Under the pieces are notes generated by a model. The model saw only the letters and a list, made by a program, of their open reading frames with translations, searched no databases and was not told the DNA's origin. The translations under genes were made by a program, and so were the position numbers. DNA of 64,000 bases from CAXBNB01 sp049115735 (GTDB taxonomy: Bacteria > Bacteroidota > Bacteroidia > Cytophagales > Cyclobacteriaceae): assembly GCA_049115735.1 (NCBI GenBank), contig JAGDZP010000002.1, forward strand, positions 124,001 through 188,000, in the 5' to 3' direction. Of the stretch, positions 18,294-27,289 are shown piece after piece. Positions within the stretch are counted from its first letter, which is position 1. Each line of letters begins with the position of its first letter.

Positions 18294-19415
18294 ATGAAAA
18301 ATATCTTCATCATTTTTATACTGCTTGTTATTGCTGCTTGCAGTCCTAAACCCAAAGAAGCTAAAAATCAAAAAACCAAGATTCCTGTTTATGCGTGGCT
18401 TGGTGGACCAGGTGAGTCTTCGGATGAAGAATTGAAGAGCCTGTTTGAGGAGTACAAACTGAAGGGAATTGATGTGCTGATGTATAATGGAGGACAGAAT
18501 GCAGAAGTATATAAGAGGGTAGGTAAAATAGCTAAAGCTGCGGGGTTAGGGTTTCATACCTGGATTCCCACAATGGTACAAGGTAAGAAACCTCAAATTG
18601 ACACTTCCTGGTACGCTATAAATGGATTGGGTGCATCTGCATATGACAAACCAGCGTACGTAGATTATTACAAGTTTCTTTGTCCAAGTAAAGCAGGGAC
18701 CTACAGTTTCCTGGATAGCATGTATTCAAATGTGGCTCAGGTTGAAGAAGTGGATGCTATACATTTGGATTATATCCGCTTTCCGGATGTAATACTTGCC
18801 AGGGGACTTTGGGATAAATATGGTCTTGTAATGGATAAAGAATATCCTCAGTTTGATTATTGCTACTGCGATGATTGTGCCAATGGCTTTAAAAATAAGA
18901 CAGGAATTGACATTAAATCTGTAAAGGACCCTTCTCAAGTTCAAGAGTGGAAACAGTACAGATATGATCTCATCACCGGGATAGTGAATAGACTTTCTGA
19001 CAAAATACATAGCCATGGCAAAAAGATCAATGCAGCTGTTTTCCCGGGCCCACATTCTGTGGCAAAGAAGATAGTTAGACAGGAATGGGATAAGTGGAAT
19101 CTGGATATGTATTTCCCGATGAATTACAACGACTTCTACCTGGAAGGAACCAAGTGGGTTGGTGAGGTGACCAAAGAGGCGGTCGAGTCTGTTGAGAAAC
19201 CTGTGATCAGTGGCTTATTTATTTGTCCTAATCCTGAAGGTAAAACGGAAGAGAATGATCCGGAGTATCATGGCCTGATACCAAGCGAATTGGGGGATGC
19301 AATTAGGCAGTCAATGGTAAATGGTGCAGCAGGAATTTGTCTTTTTACACCTAAAAGAATGACCGGTGAACATTGGGTTGAATTTGAAAAAGCTATTTAT
19401 CAAACATATCAATAA
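18294..19415 (+). CDS. Predicted TIM-barrel glycoside hydrolase-like lipoprotein
   Basis: Seen: 373 residues with a clear lipoprotein signal (IAACSPK, Cys16). From about residue 30 the sequence alternates strand and helix as a TIM barrel: VYAWLGG, GIDVLMYNGGQNAEVYKRV, LGFHTWIPTM, VDAIHLDYIRFPD (about 157-169), INAAVFPGP, LDMYFPMNYNDFY and VISGLFICPN. HLDYIRFPD matches the active-site region of putative glycosyl hydrolases of the DUF187/GHL10-like superfamily. An unusual cluster CYCDDCANGF (about 185-194) may bind a metal. Context: last gene of PUL1, 67 bp after the M81 gene and convergent with the minus-strand CBM9-like gene. Substrate unknown; activity inferred from fold-like motifs only. 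Confidence 0.7.
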   Translation: MKNIFIIFILLVIAACSPKPKEAKNQKTKIPVYAWLGGPGESSDEELKSLFEEYKLKGIDVLMYNGGQNAEVYKRVGKIAKAAGLGFHTWIPTMVQGKKPQIDTSWYAINGLGASAYDKPAYVDYYKFLCPSKAGTYSFLDSMYSNVAQVEEVDAIHLDYIRFPDVILARGLWDKYGLVMDKEYPQFDYCYCDDCANGFKNKTGIDIKSVKDPSQVQEWKQYRYDLITGIVNRLSDKIHSHGKKINAAVFPGPHSVAKKIVRQEWDKWNLDMYFPMNYNDFYLEGTKWVGEVTKEAVESVEKPVISGLFICPNPEGKTEENDPEYHGLIPSELGDAIRQSMVNGAAGICLFTPKRMTGEHWVEFEKAIYQTYQ

Positions 19416-19442
19416 TGCACCTCAGGTTTACTAATTGGAAGT

Positions 19443-20057
19443 TTAGTTGAACTGTAATTCTCCAAAAGCAGAGGGAACATGAAAATCTGGCTCCTTGGTT
19501 AAAGGATCCACCCAACTTATCCATTTGAGATCAGCTTGCGAACCCTCCAGGCCAGTACACTCTCCTCTAAAAAGTCCAGCTTTGATGCGATCTCCTTTTA
19601 ATATACCTAATTGCCTTAGCGATTGAATATTGATCTGACCTGTCAGTTCATAGCCAGATTTGGAGCATGTTGTTTTAACTTTTAAGGCCGAATCAGGCCA
19701 TTGCCAATCGAATTGCATTTGACGGTAGAATGATGCTTTGTAATCCAGTACCCTTTCATTAGGGTCCAATTCAAGACAATAGTAAGTTTCAAGTTTTTCG
19801 TCAACCTGAAAGAATATTTCAACCCTTTCAGAATTGACAACCTCCATTTTGTCATTTTTTTCGACGTAAGTGAATTTATTGGGATCGACCACCTCATATT
19901 TGAAATAGAAATTGTTTCTGTCATGCAAAGCTCTGAAAGTCATTGGGGGAGCTAAGTCGTCTTGCCATGGATAGGAAAAGTCATCCAAAATATTGGCATG
20001 CTGCCAGGAGTCATCTGAGAATTCTCCAATCACTTTGTTTACTTTATATGCTTTCAT
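19443..20057 (-). CDS. Short CBM9-like protein without signal peptide
   Basis: Seen: 204 residues from the ATG at 20057 (an ATG at 20102 would add 15 polar residues; neither start gives a signal peptide). The protein is a single CBM9-like domain: FSDDSWQHANILDDF, TFRALHDRNNFYFKYEVVD, SERVEIFFQVDEKLETYYCLELDPNERVLDY (split over about 92-122), then DLKWISWVDP and a final FHVPSAFGELQF. Family knowledge: sugar-binding or enzyme-accessory fold. Context: 84 bp downstream of the acs stop on the same strand, so probably in the lacI-acs transcript. Odd: an extracytoplasmic-type sugar-binding domain predicted to stay in the cytosol. It could bind an internal sugar, or a signal-bearing start could be missed. 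Confidence 0.72.
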   Translation of the reverse strand: MKAYKVNKVIGEFSDDSWQHANILDDFSYPWQDDLAPPMTFRALHDRNNFYFKYEVVDPNKFTYVEKNDKMEVVNSERVEIFFQVDEKLETYYCLELDPNERVLDYKASFYRQMQFDWQWPDSALKVKTTCSKSGYELTGQINIQSLRQLGILKGDRIKAGLFRGECTGLEGSQADLKWISWVDPLTKEPDFHVPSAFGELQFN

Positions 20058-20141
20058 TTTAACGAGAAAATTATGATTTGTGCGCACCCTTTTATTCTGC
20101 ATTAGCAGCTACAGGTATTTCAAATTAAGTAGTGTTGAGTG

Positions 20142-22037
20142 CTAGCTTTTCGAACCTTTGATTATGGCTTCTACTACTTCTGGGTTCAGCAGGGTTGAAG
20201 TATCTCCCAGGTTGGAAGTATCACCTTCAGCCACTTTTCTCAAGATTCTCCTCATAATCTTACCCGACCTTGTTTTTGGTAGGCCTGGTACAATTTGGAC
20301 TTTGTCAGGCTTTGCGATTGGTCCAATAATCTTGCTGACGGTTGTTCTGATCTCTTCGGTCAGGCTTTCTTCACTACGATTTTCCATATCACAAATCGCG
20401 TAAGCATAGATACCCTGCCCTTTGATTTCATGCGGATATCCAACTACAGCAGACTCCACAACCAGTGGGTGCTCATTGATGGCATTTTCTACTTCTGCAG
20501 TACCCATTCTATGGCCTGAAACGTTGATCACATCGTCTACCCTTCCCAATATTCTCAGGTAACCATCATGATCTCTTTTGGCACCATCGCCTGTGAAATA
20601 TAAGTCCTTGTAAGTAGAGAAATAGGTTTGTCTGCAGCGCTCATGGTCTCCATATGTTGTTCTGAGCATGGAAGGCCATGGGAACTTTACGCATAGATTT
20701 CCCTGCACATTATTTCCTGTCACTTCATTACCATCGGCATCCACGATGATTGGCTGTATCCCTGGCAGAGGCAGGGAAGCATGCGCAGGTTTATTCGGCG
20801 TAATTCCAGCTAAGGCAGAAATCATAATACCACCGGTTTCCGTTTGCCACCAGGTATCTACTAATGGACAGTTTCCTTTTCCGACATGTGTGTGGTACCA
20901 GTGCCATGCTTCTTCGTTTATGGGCTCGCCAACTGACCCGATCACCTTCAGAGAATCCAGGCTATACTTTTCAAGTGGTTCAAGACCATATGCTTGCAGC
21001 GCTCTGATAGCAGTAGGAGCAGTATAAAACTGATTGACCTGATATTTATCTACAACATCCCAAAACCTACCTGCATCAGGATAAGTTGGAATGCCTTCAA
21101 ACATCAGGGTAGTCGCTCCGGCTAATAGTGGCCCATACACAATGTAGGAGTGACCTGTGATCCAGCCCACATCAGCTGTACACCAATAGGTGTCACCTTG
21201 GTTATACTGAAACACATTTTCAAAAGAATACTGGGCATACACCATATATCCACCGCATGTGTGCACCACACCTTTGGGTTTACCTGTAGAACCAGAAGTA
21301 TATAGGATGAAAAGCATGTCCTCACTGTCCAAGATCTCAGCTTTGTTTTCAGTCGAAACACCAGCAACGGCATCATGCCACCAGATGTCTCGGCCATCTT
21401 TCATGGTGACCTCTGTCCCCGTTCTTTTAAGCACGATTACCTTTTCTACAATCCCACTGATATCAGCTGCTTCGTCAACGACTTTTTTTACGTCAATCGA
21501 TTTGGTTCCCCTGAAGTTTCCATCAGAGGTTAAGATCATTTTAGCTTCACAATCTGCGATTCTATCTGCCAAAGCTGTTGCAGAGAAACCGGCAAAAACT
21601 ACAGAATGAATTGCGCCAATACGTGCGCAAGCGAGCATAGCCACTGCGGCTTCTGGCACCATTGGCATATAAATGATCACCCTATCTCCTTTGCCTACAC
21701 CCTGTGCTTTCAGGGCATTAGAAAATTGGCAAACCTGGGCATAAAGTTCACGATAGGTTAATGTAATGCCTTCCTCGTTTGGGTCGTTGGGTTCCCAAAT
21801 GATTGCTGGCTTGTTGCCCATTGTATATAGGTTTCTTTCGAATATGTTTTCTGTAATGTTCAGCTTACCATTAATGAACCATTTCACCTCAGGCTTTTCA
21901 AAATTCCATTCTACGGTTTTGTCCCATTGTTGCTGCCAGTGAAAAGTCCCGGCAATTCTGTTCCAGAATTCTTCAGGATGTGCTATACTTTTTTGATACT
22001 CGTGAATGTATCCGCCAAGGGTTTCAATTTTATACAT
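20142..22037 (-). CDS. acsA: Acetyl-CoA synthetase (AMP-forming)
   Basis: Seen: 631 residues, full family length. N-terminal ACS segment (FWNRIAGTFHWQQQWDKTVEW), AMP-binding P-loop YTSGSTGKPKGVVHT (about 255-270), DTWWQTETGG (about 395-404), YFTGDGAKRDHDGYLRILGR, DDVINVSGHRMGTAEVE and the C-terminal TRSGKIMRRILRK containing the catalytic, acetylation-prone lysine. Family knowledge: makes acetyl-CoA from acetate, ATP and CoA. Context: 59 bp downstream of the LacI-type regulator, same strand, so probably co-transcribed with it and divergent from nagB. That placement suggests recovery of acetate released from N-acetyl sugars, in addition to general acetate use. Confidence 0.96.
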   Translation of the reverse strand: MYKIETLGGYIHEYQKSIAHPEEFWNRIAGTFHWQQQWDKTVEWNFEKPEVKWFINGKLNITENIFERNLYTMGNKPAIIWEPNDPNEEGITLTYRELYAQVCQFSNALKAQGVGKGDRVIIYMPMVPEAAVAMLACARIGAIHSVVFAGFSATALADRIADCEAKMILTSDGNFRGTKSIDVKKVVDEAADISGIVEKVIVLKRTGTEVTMKDGRDIWWHDAVAGVSTENKAEILDSEDMLFILYTSGSTGKPKGVVHTCGGYMVYAQYSFENVFQYNQGDTYWCTADVGWITGHSYIVYGPLLAGATTLMFEGIPTYPDAGRFWDVVDKYQVNQFYTAPTAIRALQAYGLEPLEKYSLDSLKVIGSVGEPINEEAWHWYHTHVGKGNCPLVDTWWQTETGGIMISALAGITPNKPAHASLPLPGIQPIIVDADGNEVTGNNVQGNLCVKFPWPSMLRTTYGDHERCRQTYFSTYKDLYFTGDGAKRDHDGYLRILGRVDDVINVSGHRMGTAEVENAINEHPLVVESAVVGYPHEIKGQGIYAYAICDMENRSEESLTEEIRTTVSKIIGPIAKPDKVQIVPGLPKTRSGKIMRRILRKVAEGDTSNLGDTSTLLNPEVVEAIIKGSKS

Positions 22038-22096
22038 GGTTGAATGAAATGTAGTTTGTTAATAGTTTCTGTACTAGATATTCTTCTTGTTCCACC

Positions 22097-23137
22097 TTAG
22101 ATGTATGTGCTAATATTTTCTTTGGTGATAATATCTATGGGTAATAATTCTTGCTTAGGAATATCTTTTTTGAATACAAGTAGGTCATTCAAATAATGAA
22201 TTCCCTGAAAAGCTTGTTTTCTTGGATTTTGGTTTATTAAATAATCTATTTGGTTTGATTTAAGATGCTTTACGTTTTCATCCACAAGGTCATAACCTAC
22301 CAGCAAAGGTTTCCTATTACTATCACTTAAGTGTTTGGCTACTTCGAATGTCTTAGAAGTAGTTACGAAAATGGCGCAACGCTCTCCACTGCTCGTTTCC
22401 TGTTTTATTGCTTCATTTACTTTGTGAGAATAATCATTAATAAGGTTGAAAGTTTTTAGACTGTAAGAATTTATATCGACTTCCTTGAAATAATCTTTGA
22501 AACCTCTTTCCTTCTCCTGAAGGTGTGGCGAATTGGATATTTCCTCATCAAAATGAAAAATAAGCACTTTACCATCACCTCGCATTTGTTTAAATATAAG
22601 GTCTGCTGCTATCCTGCCACTTTGGTAAAGGTTCTGTCCGATAAAGCAACACTGATTTGATTCGCCTATTCTCGTATTGAATGTTGCATAAGGGATGTTG
22701 AGCTTTTCGCATTTATCGAAGAAAGTTTCAGCTTCTTTTCTAAATAGCGGTGCTGCTAGTATACCATCTGGATTAGAGTCCAATATTTCTTCTGAAGCAT
22801 TTGCAAAATCCTTTGAGTCGTTCTGGTTGTAAAAGTGTTGCTGCACATTTAGACCAAATGAGCTATATGCGGACAAAGCATCATCAATACCTTTTTTGGG
22901 TTTAAGCCAAAACGGATCATTATTGGGGGAAGGAATTAAGGTTGCAATTTCTATGATCTTGTTTTCTCTCAAAGTTCTTGCAATGAGATTAGGCTGATAG
23001 TTTATTTCAGAGAGTACTTTTTTTATTTTTTTTTCGGCACTCTCCGAGACTTTGCCTCTCTCATGTAATACACGGTCTACTGTACCTCTGGATACATTGG
23101 CAAGCCTTGCGATATCTTTGGTAGTGTATTTCTTCAT
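22097..23137 (-). CDS. LacI-family transcriptional regulator of amino-sugar genes
   Basis: Seen: 346 residues. N-terminal helix-turn-helix TTKDIARLANVSRGTVDRVL (about 4-23) and hinge region YQPNLIARTLRENK (about 48-61), then a periplasmic-binding-protein-like effector domain (about 65-340) with NDPFWLKPKKGIDDAL, NPDGILAAPL, GRIAADLIFKQM and LLVGYDLVDENV. Family knowledge: LacI proteins bind palindromes with a central CG and respond to a sugar or sugar phosphate. Context: divergent from nagB; two GTTCACGTGAAC palindromes lie in the shared 187-bp gap and a near copy lies before the kinase operon. The likely effector is GlcNAc, GlcN-6-P or a related metabolite (inference). Confidence 0.93.
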   Translation of the reverse strand: MKKYTTKDIARLANVSRGTVDRVLHERGKVSESAEKKIKKVLSEINYQPNLIARTLRENKIIEIATLIPSPNNDPFWLKPKKGIDDALSAYSSFGLNVQQHFYNQNDSKDFANASEEILDSNPDGILAAPLFRKEAETFFDKCEKLNIPYATFNTRIGESNQCCFIGQNLYQSGRIAADLIFKQMRGDGKVLIFHFDEEISNSPHLQEKERGFKDYFKEVDINSYSLKTFNLINDYSHKVNEAIKQETSSGERCAIFVTTSKTFEVAKHLSDSNRKPLLVGYDLVDENVKHLKSNQIDYLINQNPRKQAFQGIHYLNDLLVFKKDIPKQELLPIDIITKENISTYI

Positions 23138-23205
23138 GCTTGTTTAAATAGTTCCCTCCCATCATTTCGGAGACTGCAAATATATTAATATTATTTAAAT
23201 GTTAG

Positions 23206-23217
23206 GTTCACGTGAAC
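23206..23217. promoter_or_regulatory. Predicted LacI-type operator O1 (lacI-nagB gap)
   Basis: Seen: the perfect 12-bp palindrome GTTCACGTGAAC with central CG, 69 bp from the lacI start. Its centre is 21 bp, two helical turns, from the second copy at 23227-23238, so dimers could bind the same face of the DNA. The regulator is assigned from adjacency. Confidence 0.85.
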
Positions 23218-23226
23218 AAATTTAAT

Positions 23227-23238
23227 GTTCACGTGAAC
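23227..23238. promoter_or_regulatory. Predicted LacI-type operator O2 (lacI-nagB gap)
   Basis: Seen: second copy of GTTCACGTGAAC. With flanks the palindrome extends to the 16-bp ATGTTCACGTGAACAT (23225-23240). It ends 86 bp before the nagB start. Together with O1 it could control nagB and the regulator itself. Confidence 0.88.
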
Positions 23239-23324
23239 ATTTTTATAAAAATGCTTTGATTTTAATTTCTAAATCCCGTTGTTTGTATTGTGATTTGGAC
23301 TAAGGCAAGTAATAATCTAGAATT

Positions 23325-25277
23325 ATGACACAATTAAAAAGCATACTAAAAGAAGTATCGGTAGACATTGCGCATCAAGAAGTGGGCAGGCTGGAATTGA
23401 CCAGATTCGAAAAAATGCATGTGGAGGTTTTCGAATCATCCGCTATGGCTTCAGTGGTTGTAGCGAGAGAGATGGCTTCATTGATAAGAAGAAAACAGTC
23501 GCAGGGTGAGCAATGCGTCTTGGGACTGGCTACAGGTTCTTCTCCTATCAAAGTTTATGATGAGCTAGTAAGATTGCATAGAGAAGAAGGCTTAGGATTT
23601 TCAAATGTGATAACCTTCAATCTGGATGAATATTTTCCGATGCAAAAAAATAGTGCACAGAGCTACTATTCTTTTATGCAGGAGCATCTTTTTGATCACG
23701 TAGATATACCTAGCGAAAATATCAATATTCCAGATGGTACCTTGGCTCAGGAGGATGTGTTTGATTACTGTGCAAAGTATGAATCAAAAATCGAGTCTTA
23801 TGGTGGTCTTGATTTTCAGCTTTTGGGCATTGGCCGTACCGGTCACATTGGATTTAATGAACCAGGTTCTCATTACAATTCACTTACGCGATTGGTGACG
23901 TTGGATTATTTGACCAAGGCTGATGCTGCTTCTGATTTTCATGGTGTAGATAATGTACCAAAGCGAGCCATTACTATGGGAATAAAGACGATTAAAAAAG
24001 CAAAGAGGATAGTATTATTGGCCTGGGGTAACAATAAGGCAGATATTGTCAAAGAAGCAGTTGAGGGTCAGGTTACGTCGGCAATTCCTGCAACTTTTCT
24101 TCAGGAAAACTCAAATACCACTGTGTTGCTTGATGAAGAGTCTTGCTCTGAACTTAAGAGATTCAAAACACCTTGGTTGGTTGGGCCTGTTGAGTGGACA
24201 GAGGCTTTAAAAGGCAAGGCGATCATATGGCTTAGCCAGTTCTTGGGCAAGTCAATATTAAAAATCACCGACCGAGATTACAACGATAACGGGATGTCCG
24301 ACCTTTTGGCCATGGAAGGGTCTGCATACAAGATCAATATCAAAATGCACAACAGGTTGCAGCACACTATTACCGGCTGGCCTGGAGGTAAGCCTAATGC
24401 TGATGATAGCAATCGGCCGGAAAGGGCAGAGCCGGCTCGAAAAAGGGTATTGATATTTAGTCCACACCCCGATGACGATGTGATTTCCATGGGAGGGACG
24501 TTGTTAAGATTAGTAGATCAAGGCCATGAGGTACACGTTGCATATCAAACCTCTGGAAATATAGCTGTCGCCGATCATGATGCTTTAAGGTTTATCGAAT
24601 TTGCTAGATATCTCAATCAATCCAATGGAATAACAAATCCTAAGCAGGAGGAACTTTTAAAAGAAATTACAACTAAGAACGATGCTGATATTGACTCTGT
24701 GAATATCAGGAAAGTCAAAGGACTGATTAGGAAAGGAGAAGCATTGGCTGCTGCTCGCTATTGTGGGTTAGTGGATGATAATATTCATTTTATGGATTTG
24801 CCATTTTACGAAACAGGCAAAAGCAAGAAAAACCCACTTTCACAGGAAGATATTCAAATCACTCAAGCGTTAATAGAAAAAGTAAAACCGCATCAGATTT
24901 ATGCGGCCGGAGATTTAGCTGACCCCCATGGAACACACAAGGTCTGTTTAGATGCAGTATTTCAGAGCCTTTCGAATTTGAAATCTGCGGAGTATATGAA
25001 AGATTGTTGGGTTTGGCTCTATCGGGGTGCGTGGCATGAATGGCCTGTAGATGAGATCGAAATGGCTGTGCCGCTCAGTCCAGATGAAGTAGTGAAGAAG
25101 AGAAAAGCAATATTTTTTCACCAAAGTCAGAAAGACGGTGTAATGTTTCAAGGTGAGGATAGTAGAGAGTTTTGGCAAAGAGTAGAAGATAGAAATGAAG
25201 AAACCGCGAAGCGTTATAATCAACTAGGGTTGACAGAATACGAGGCAATTGAGGGGTTTGTAAGGTATAACTATTAA
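23325..25277 (+). CDS. nagB: Glucosamine-6-phosphate deaminase fused to PIG-L/LmbE-type deacetylase domain
   Basis: Seen: 650 residues. The NagB domain (about 28-285) has LGLATGSSPIKVYDELV, FNLDEYFP (Asp101, matching catalytic Asp72 of the E. coli enzyme) and LGIGRTGHIGFNEPGS (His174 and Glu179, matching His143 and Glu148). Thr172 stands where E. coli NagB has Asp141. The C-terminal domain (about 380-640) has the PIG-L zinc motif SPHPDDDVISMGG and a second ligand block DPHGTH. Family knowledge: NagB converts GlcN-6-P to Fru-6-P and ammonia; PIG-L proteins remove N-acetyl groups from GlcNAc derivatives. The long two-domain form is found in Bacteroidota. Context: preceded by the twin operators, and the SSS symporter follows after 23 bp. 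One protein may deacetylate and deaminate the sugar, but the PIG-L substrate is not proven. Confidence 0.94.
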   Translation: MTQLKSILKEVSVDIAHQEVGRLELTRFEKMHVEVFESSAMASVVVAREMASLIRRKQSQGEQCVLGLATGSSPIKVYDELVRLHREEGLGFSNVITFNLDEYFPMQKNSAQSYYSFMQEHLFDHVDIPSENINIPDGTLAQEDVFDYCAKYESKIESYGGLDFQLLGIGRTGHIGFNEPGSHYNSLTRLVTLDYLTKADAASDFHGVDNVPKRAITMGIKTIKKAKRIVLLAWGNNKADIVKEAVEGQVTSAIPATFLQENSNTTVLLDEESCSELKRFKTPWLVGPVEWTEALKGKAIIWLSQFLGKSILKITDRDYNDNGMSDLLAMEGSAYKINIKMHNRLQHTITGWPGGKPNADDSNRPERAEPARKRVLIFSPHPDDDVISMGGTLLRLVDQGHEVHVAYQTSGNIAVADHDALRFIEFARYLNQSNGITNPKQEELLKEITTKNDADIDSVNIRKVKGLIRKGEALAAARYCGLVDDNIHFMDLPFYETGKSKKNPLSQEDIQITQALIEKVKPHQIYAAGDLADPHGTHKVCLDAVFQSLSNLKSAEYMKDCWVWLYRGAWHEWPVDEIEMAVPLSPDEVVKKRKAIFFHQSQKDGVMFQGEDSREFWQRVEDRNEETAKRYNQLGLTEYEAIEGFVRYNY

Positions 25278-25300
25278 GGCTAACCATTTAAAAAACAATT

Positions 25301-27103
25301 ATGTTATTAAGTACGGTAGATTGGATTATTATCTCAATTTTCTTCGCGATAGTACTCGGCATTGGCTGGGTAGCATCTAAAACAGCAGGTAAAAACACAG
25401 ACGAGTTTTTCTTAGGTGGTAGATCCATGCCATGGTGGCTACTTGGGATTTCAATGGTGGCTTGTACATTTTCGGCTGATACCCCAAACCTTGTCACTGG
25501 AATGGTGAGAGAAAATGGCGTGGTGAAAAACTGGGCCTGGTGGGTGTTCCTCATTACTGGTATGGTGACAGTTTTCATTTATGCTAAACTCTGGAGGCGT
25601 TCAAATGTAAAAACTGACCTGGAATTTTATGAATTAAGATATAGCGGAAAATATGCTTCGTTTTTGAGAGGTTTTAGGTCTCTCTATTTGGGGATTTTCT
25701 TCAACTGTCTTATTATGGGATCTGTCACGTTGGCTGCAATCAAAATTGGGGCAGTGATGTTGGGTTTATCACCTTTAACGACAGTCGTTGGAGCATCAAT
25801 CGCCGTAGTGATCTATGCTTCCTTGGGAGGTATAAAAGGGGTGATCTGGTCAGATTTTTTTCAATATAGTATAGCGATGATAGGAGCAGTATATGCAGCC
25901 TATGTAGCGCTGGATCAACCGGAAGTTGGAGGCTTGAAAGAACTAATTGCAAATCCAATTTTACAAGACAAACTTCAAATTGCGCCGGATTTTAGCGATC
26001 CTGCCATTTATATTCCTATGCTGGTGATTCCGCTGGCCGTACAATGGTGGGCAGTATGGTACCCAGGAGCAGAGCCGGGAGGTGGAGGATATATTGCTCA
26101 AAAGATGCTTTCTGCAAAGGACGAAAAAAACGCGATCGGAGCTACGCTCTTATTCAACTTTGCGCACTATGCTCTTAGACCATGGCCATGGATTATTGTG
26201 GCACTTGCATCTTTGGTGATATATCCTGATTTGGCTTCAATCAAATCAGAGTTCCCCAATATTACAGAACAGTATTTGGGACATGATGTAGCCTACCCGG
26301 TGATGCTTACACGTCTGAGTCCGGGGTGGATGGGCTTAGTTGTGGCCTCCATCATTGCTGCTTACATGTCTACCATTGGTACGCATTTGAACTGGGGTTC
26401 ATCCTATGTGGTAAACGACTTTTACAAAAGATTCATAAAGCCCGAGGCGTCAGAAAAAGAACTTGTGGGTGTAGGCCGAATATCAACAGTGACTCTGATG
26501 ATTTTTGCGGGTACTCTGTCTCTAACTTTGCTTGAAAATGCCACGCAGGCCTTTAATATATTGCTGCTTTCAGGAGCGGGATCTGGTGCCATTTATTTGC
26601 TAAGATGGTTCTGGTGGAGGGTAAATGCCCTCACGGAAATTGTGGCAATGGTTGTCGCGTCGATCATGGCAATAGTTTTGGTTGTGGCTGTTGAGGATGA
26701 AACCTTGGCAACAAGCGTGCTGGATGGCTTTACAATCAAGCTTTTGATCGCCGTATGCATAACATCTGTGACGTGGTTGGTAACAACATTTACCACAAAA
26801 CCTGAAAACTACGAAACGCTACTCAACTTCTATAAAATCACCCATCCGGGAGGGCCAGGTTGGAAATCATTTAGAGAAGAAGCTGAAAGAAGAGGAGATA
26901 GTCTTCCTGATGTTGGGAGGAAATGGGACGTTCCAAATGGGTTGCTTAGTGTACTGATTGGTAGCATAGGAATCTACAGTGCGCTGTTTTCTATAGGAAG
27001 CTTTGTTTATGGAAATATGGTCAGTGGATTCATCCTTGCAATTGTGTTTGCAGTGGCCGTTTTTATACTGATCAAATTGTGGTCAAAAATGAATATTGAA
27101 TGA
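25301..27103 (+). CDS. SSS-family sodium:solute symporter, probably for amino sugars
   Basis: Seen: 600 residues, rich in hydrophobic spans (about 13 predicted by eye). The first span starts at residue 7 and is followed by the SSS hallmark TDEFFLGGRSMPWWLLGISM (about 33-52). Further family-like blocks are GGIKGVIWSDFFQYSIAMIG (about 168-187) and the STIGTHLNWGSSYVVNDFY region (about 352-370). Family knowledge: sodium-coupled uptake of sugars, vitamins or carboxylates across the inner membrane. Context: 23 bp after nagB and 186 bp before GH20, so the transported solute is most likely GlcNAc or a related hexosamine (inference). It is predicted to share the LacI-type control of nagB. Confidence 0.92.
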   Translation: MLLSTVDWIIISIFFAIVLGIGWVASKTAGKNTDEFFLGGRSMPWWLLGISMVACTFSADTPNLVTGMVRENGVVKNWAWWVFLITGMVTVFIYAKLWRRSNVKTDLEFYELRYSGKYASFLRGFRSLYLGIFFNCLIMGSVTLAAIKIGAVMLGLSPLTTVVGASIAVVIYASLGGIKGVIWSDFFQYSIAMIGAVYAAYVALDQPEVGGLKELIANPILQDKLQIAPDFSDPAIYIPMLVIPLAVQWWAVWYPGAEPGGGGYIAQKMLSAKDEKNAIGATLLFNFAHYALRPWPWIIVALASLVIYPDLASIKSEFPNITEQYLGHDVAYPVMLTRLSPGWMGLVVASIIAAYMSTIGTHLNWGSSYVVNDFYKRFIKPEASEKELVGVGRISTVTLMIFAGTLSLTLLENATQAFNILLLSGAGSGAIYLLRWFWWRVNALTEIVAMVVASIMAIVLVVAVEDETLATSVLDGFTIKLLIAVCITSVTWLVTTFTTKPENYETLLNFYKITHPGGPGWKSFREEAERRGDSLPDVGRKWDVPNGLLSVLIGSIGIYSALFSIGSFVYGNMVSGFILAIVFAVAVFILIKLWSKMNIE

Positions 27104-27289
27104 TTTCAATTATTAATTCTACTTTAATTAATCTGATTTAGCCAGAATCCTTAAGGGAGCCAGAATGAATCTATCCTCCTTCCCTTTGGGGAATCAAAAG
27201 GTAAAAAGAAGGATTTGTACATTTAGGTTAGAACTTGACAAAGTGGGATTAATAGGATTTTTTTTGCTAAAACTATACGATAACAAATT

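Noticed and set aside
20668..21609. Plus-strand frames of 119 and 116 codons opposite acs
   Set aside because: The minus-strand acs gene explains the region completely; translations carry no domain signature.
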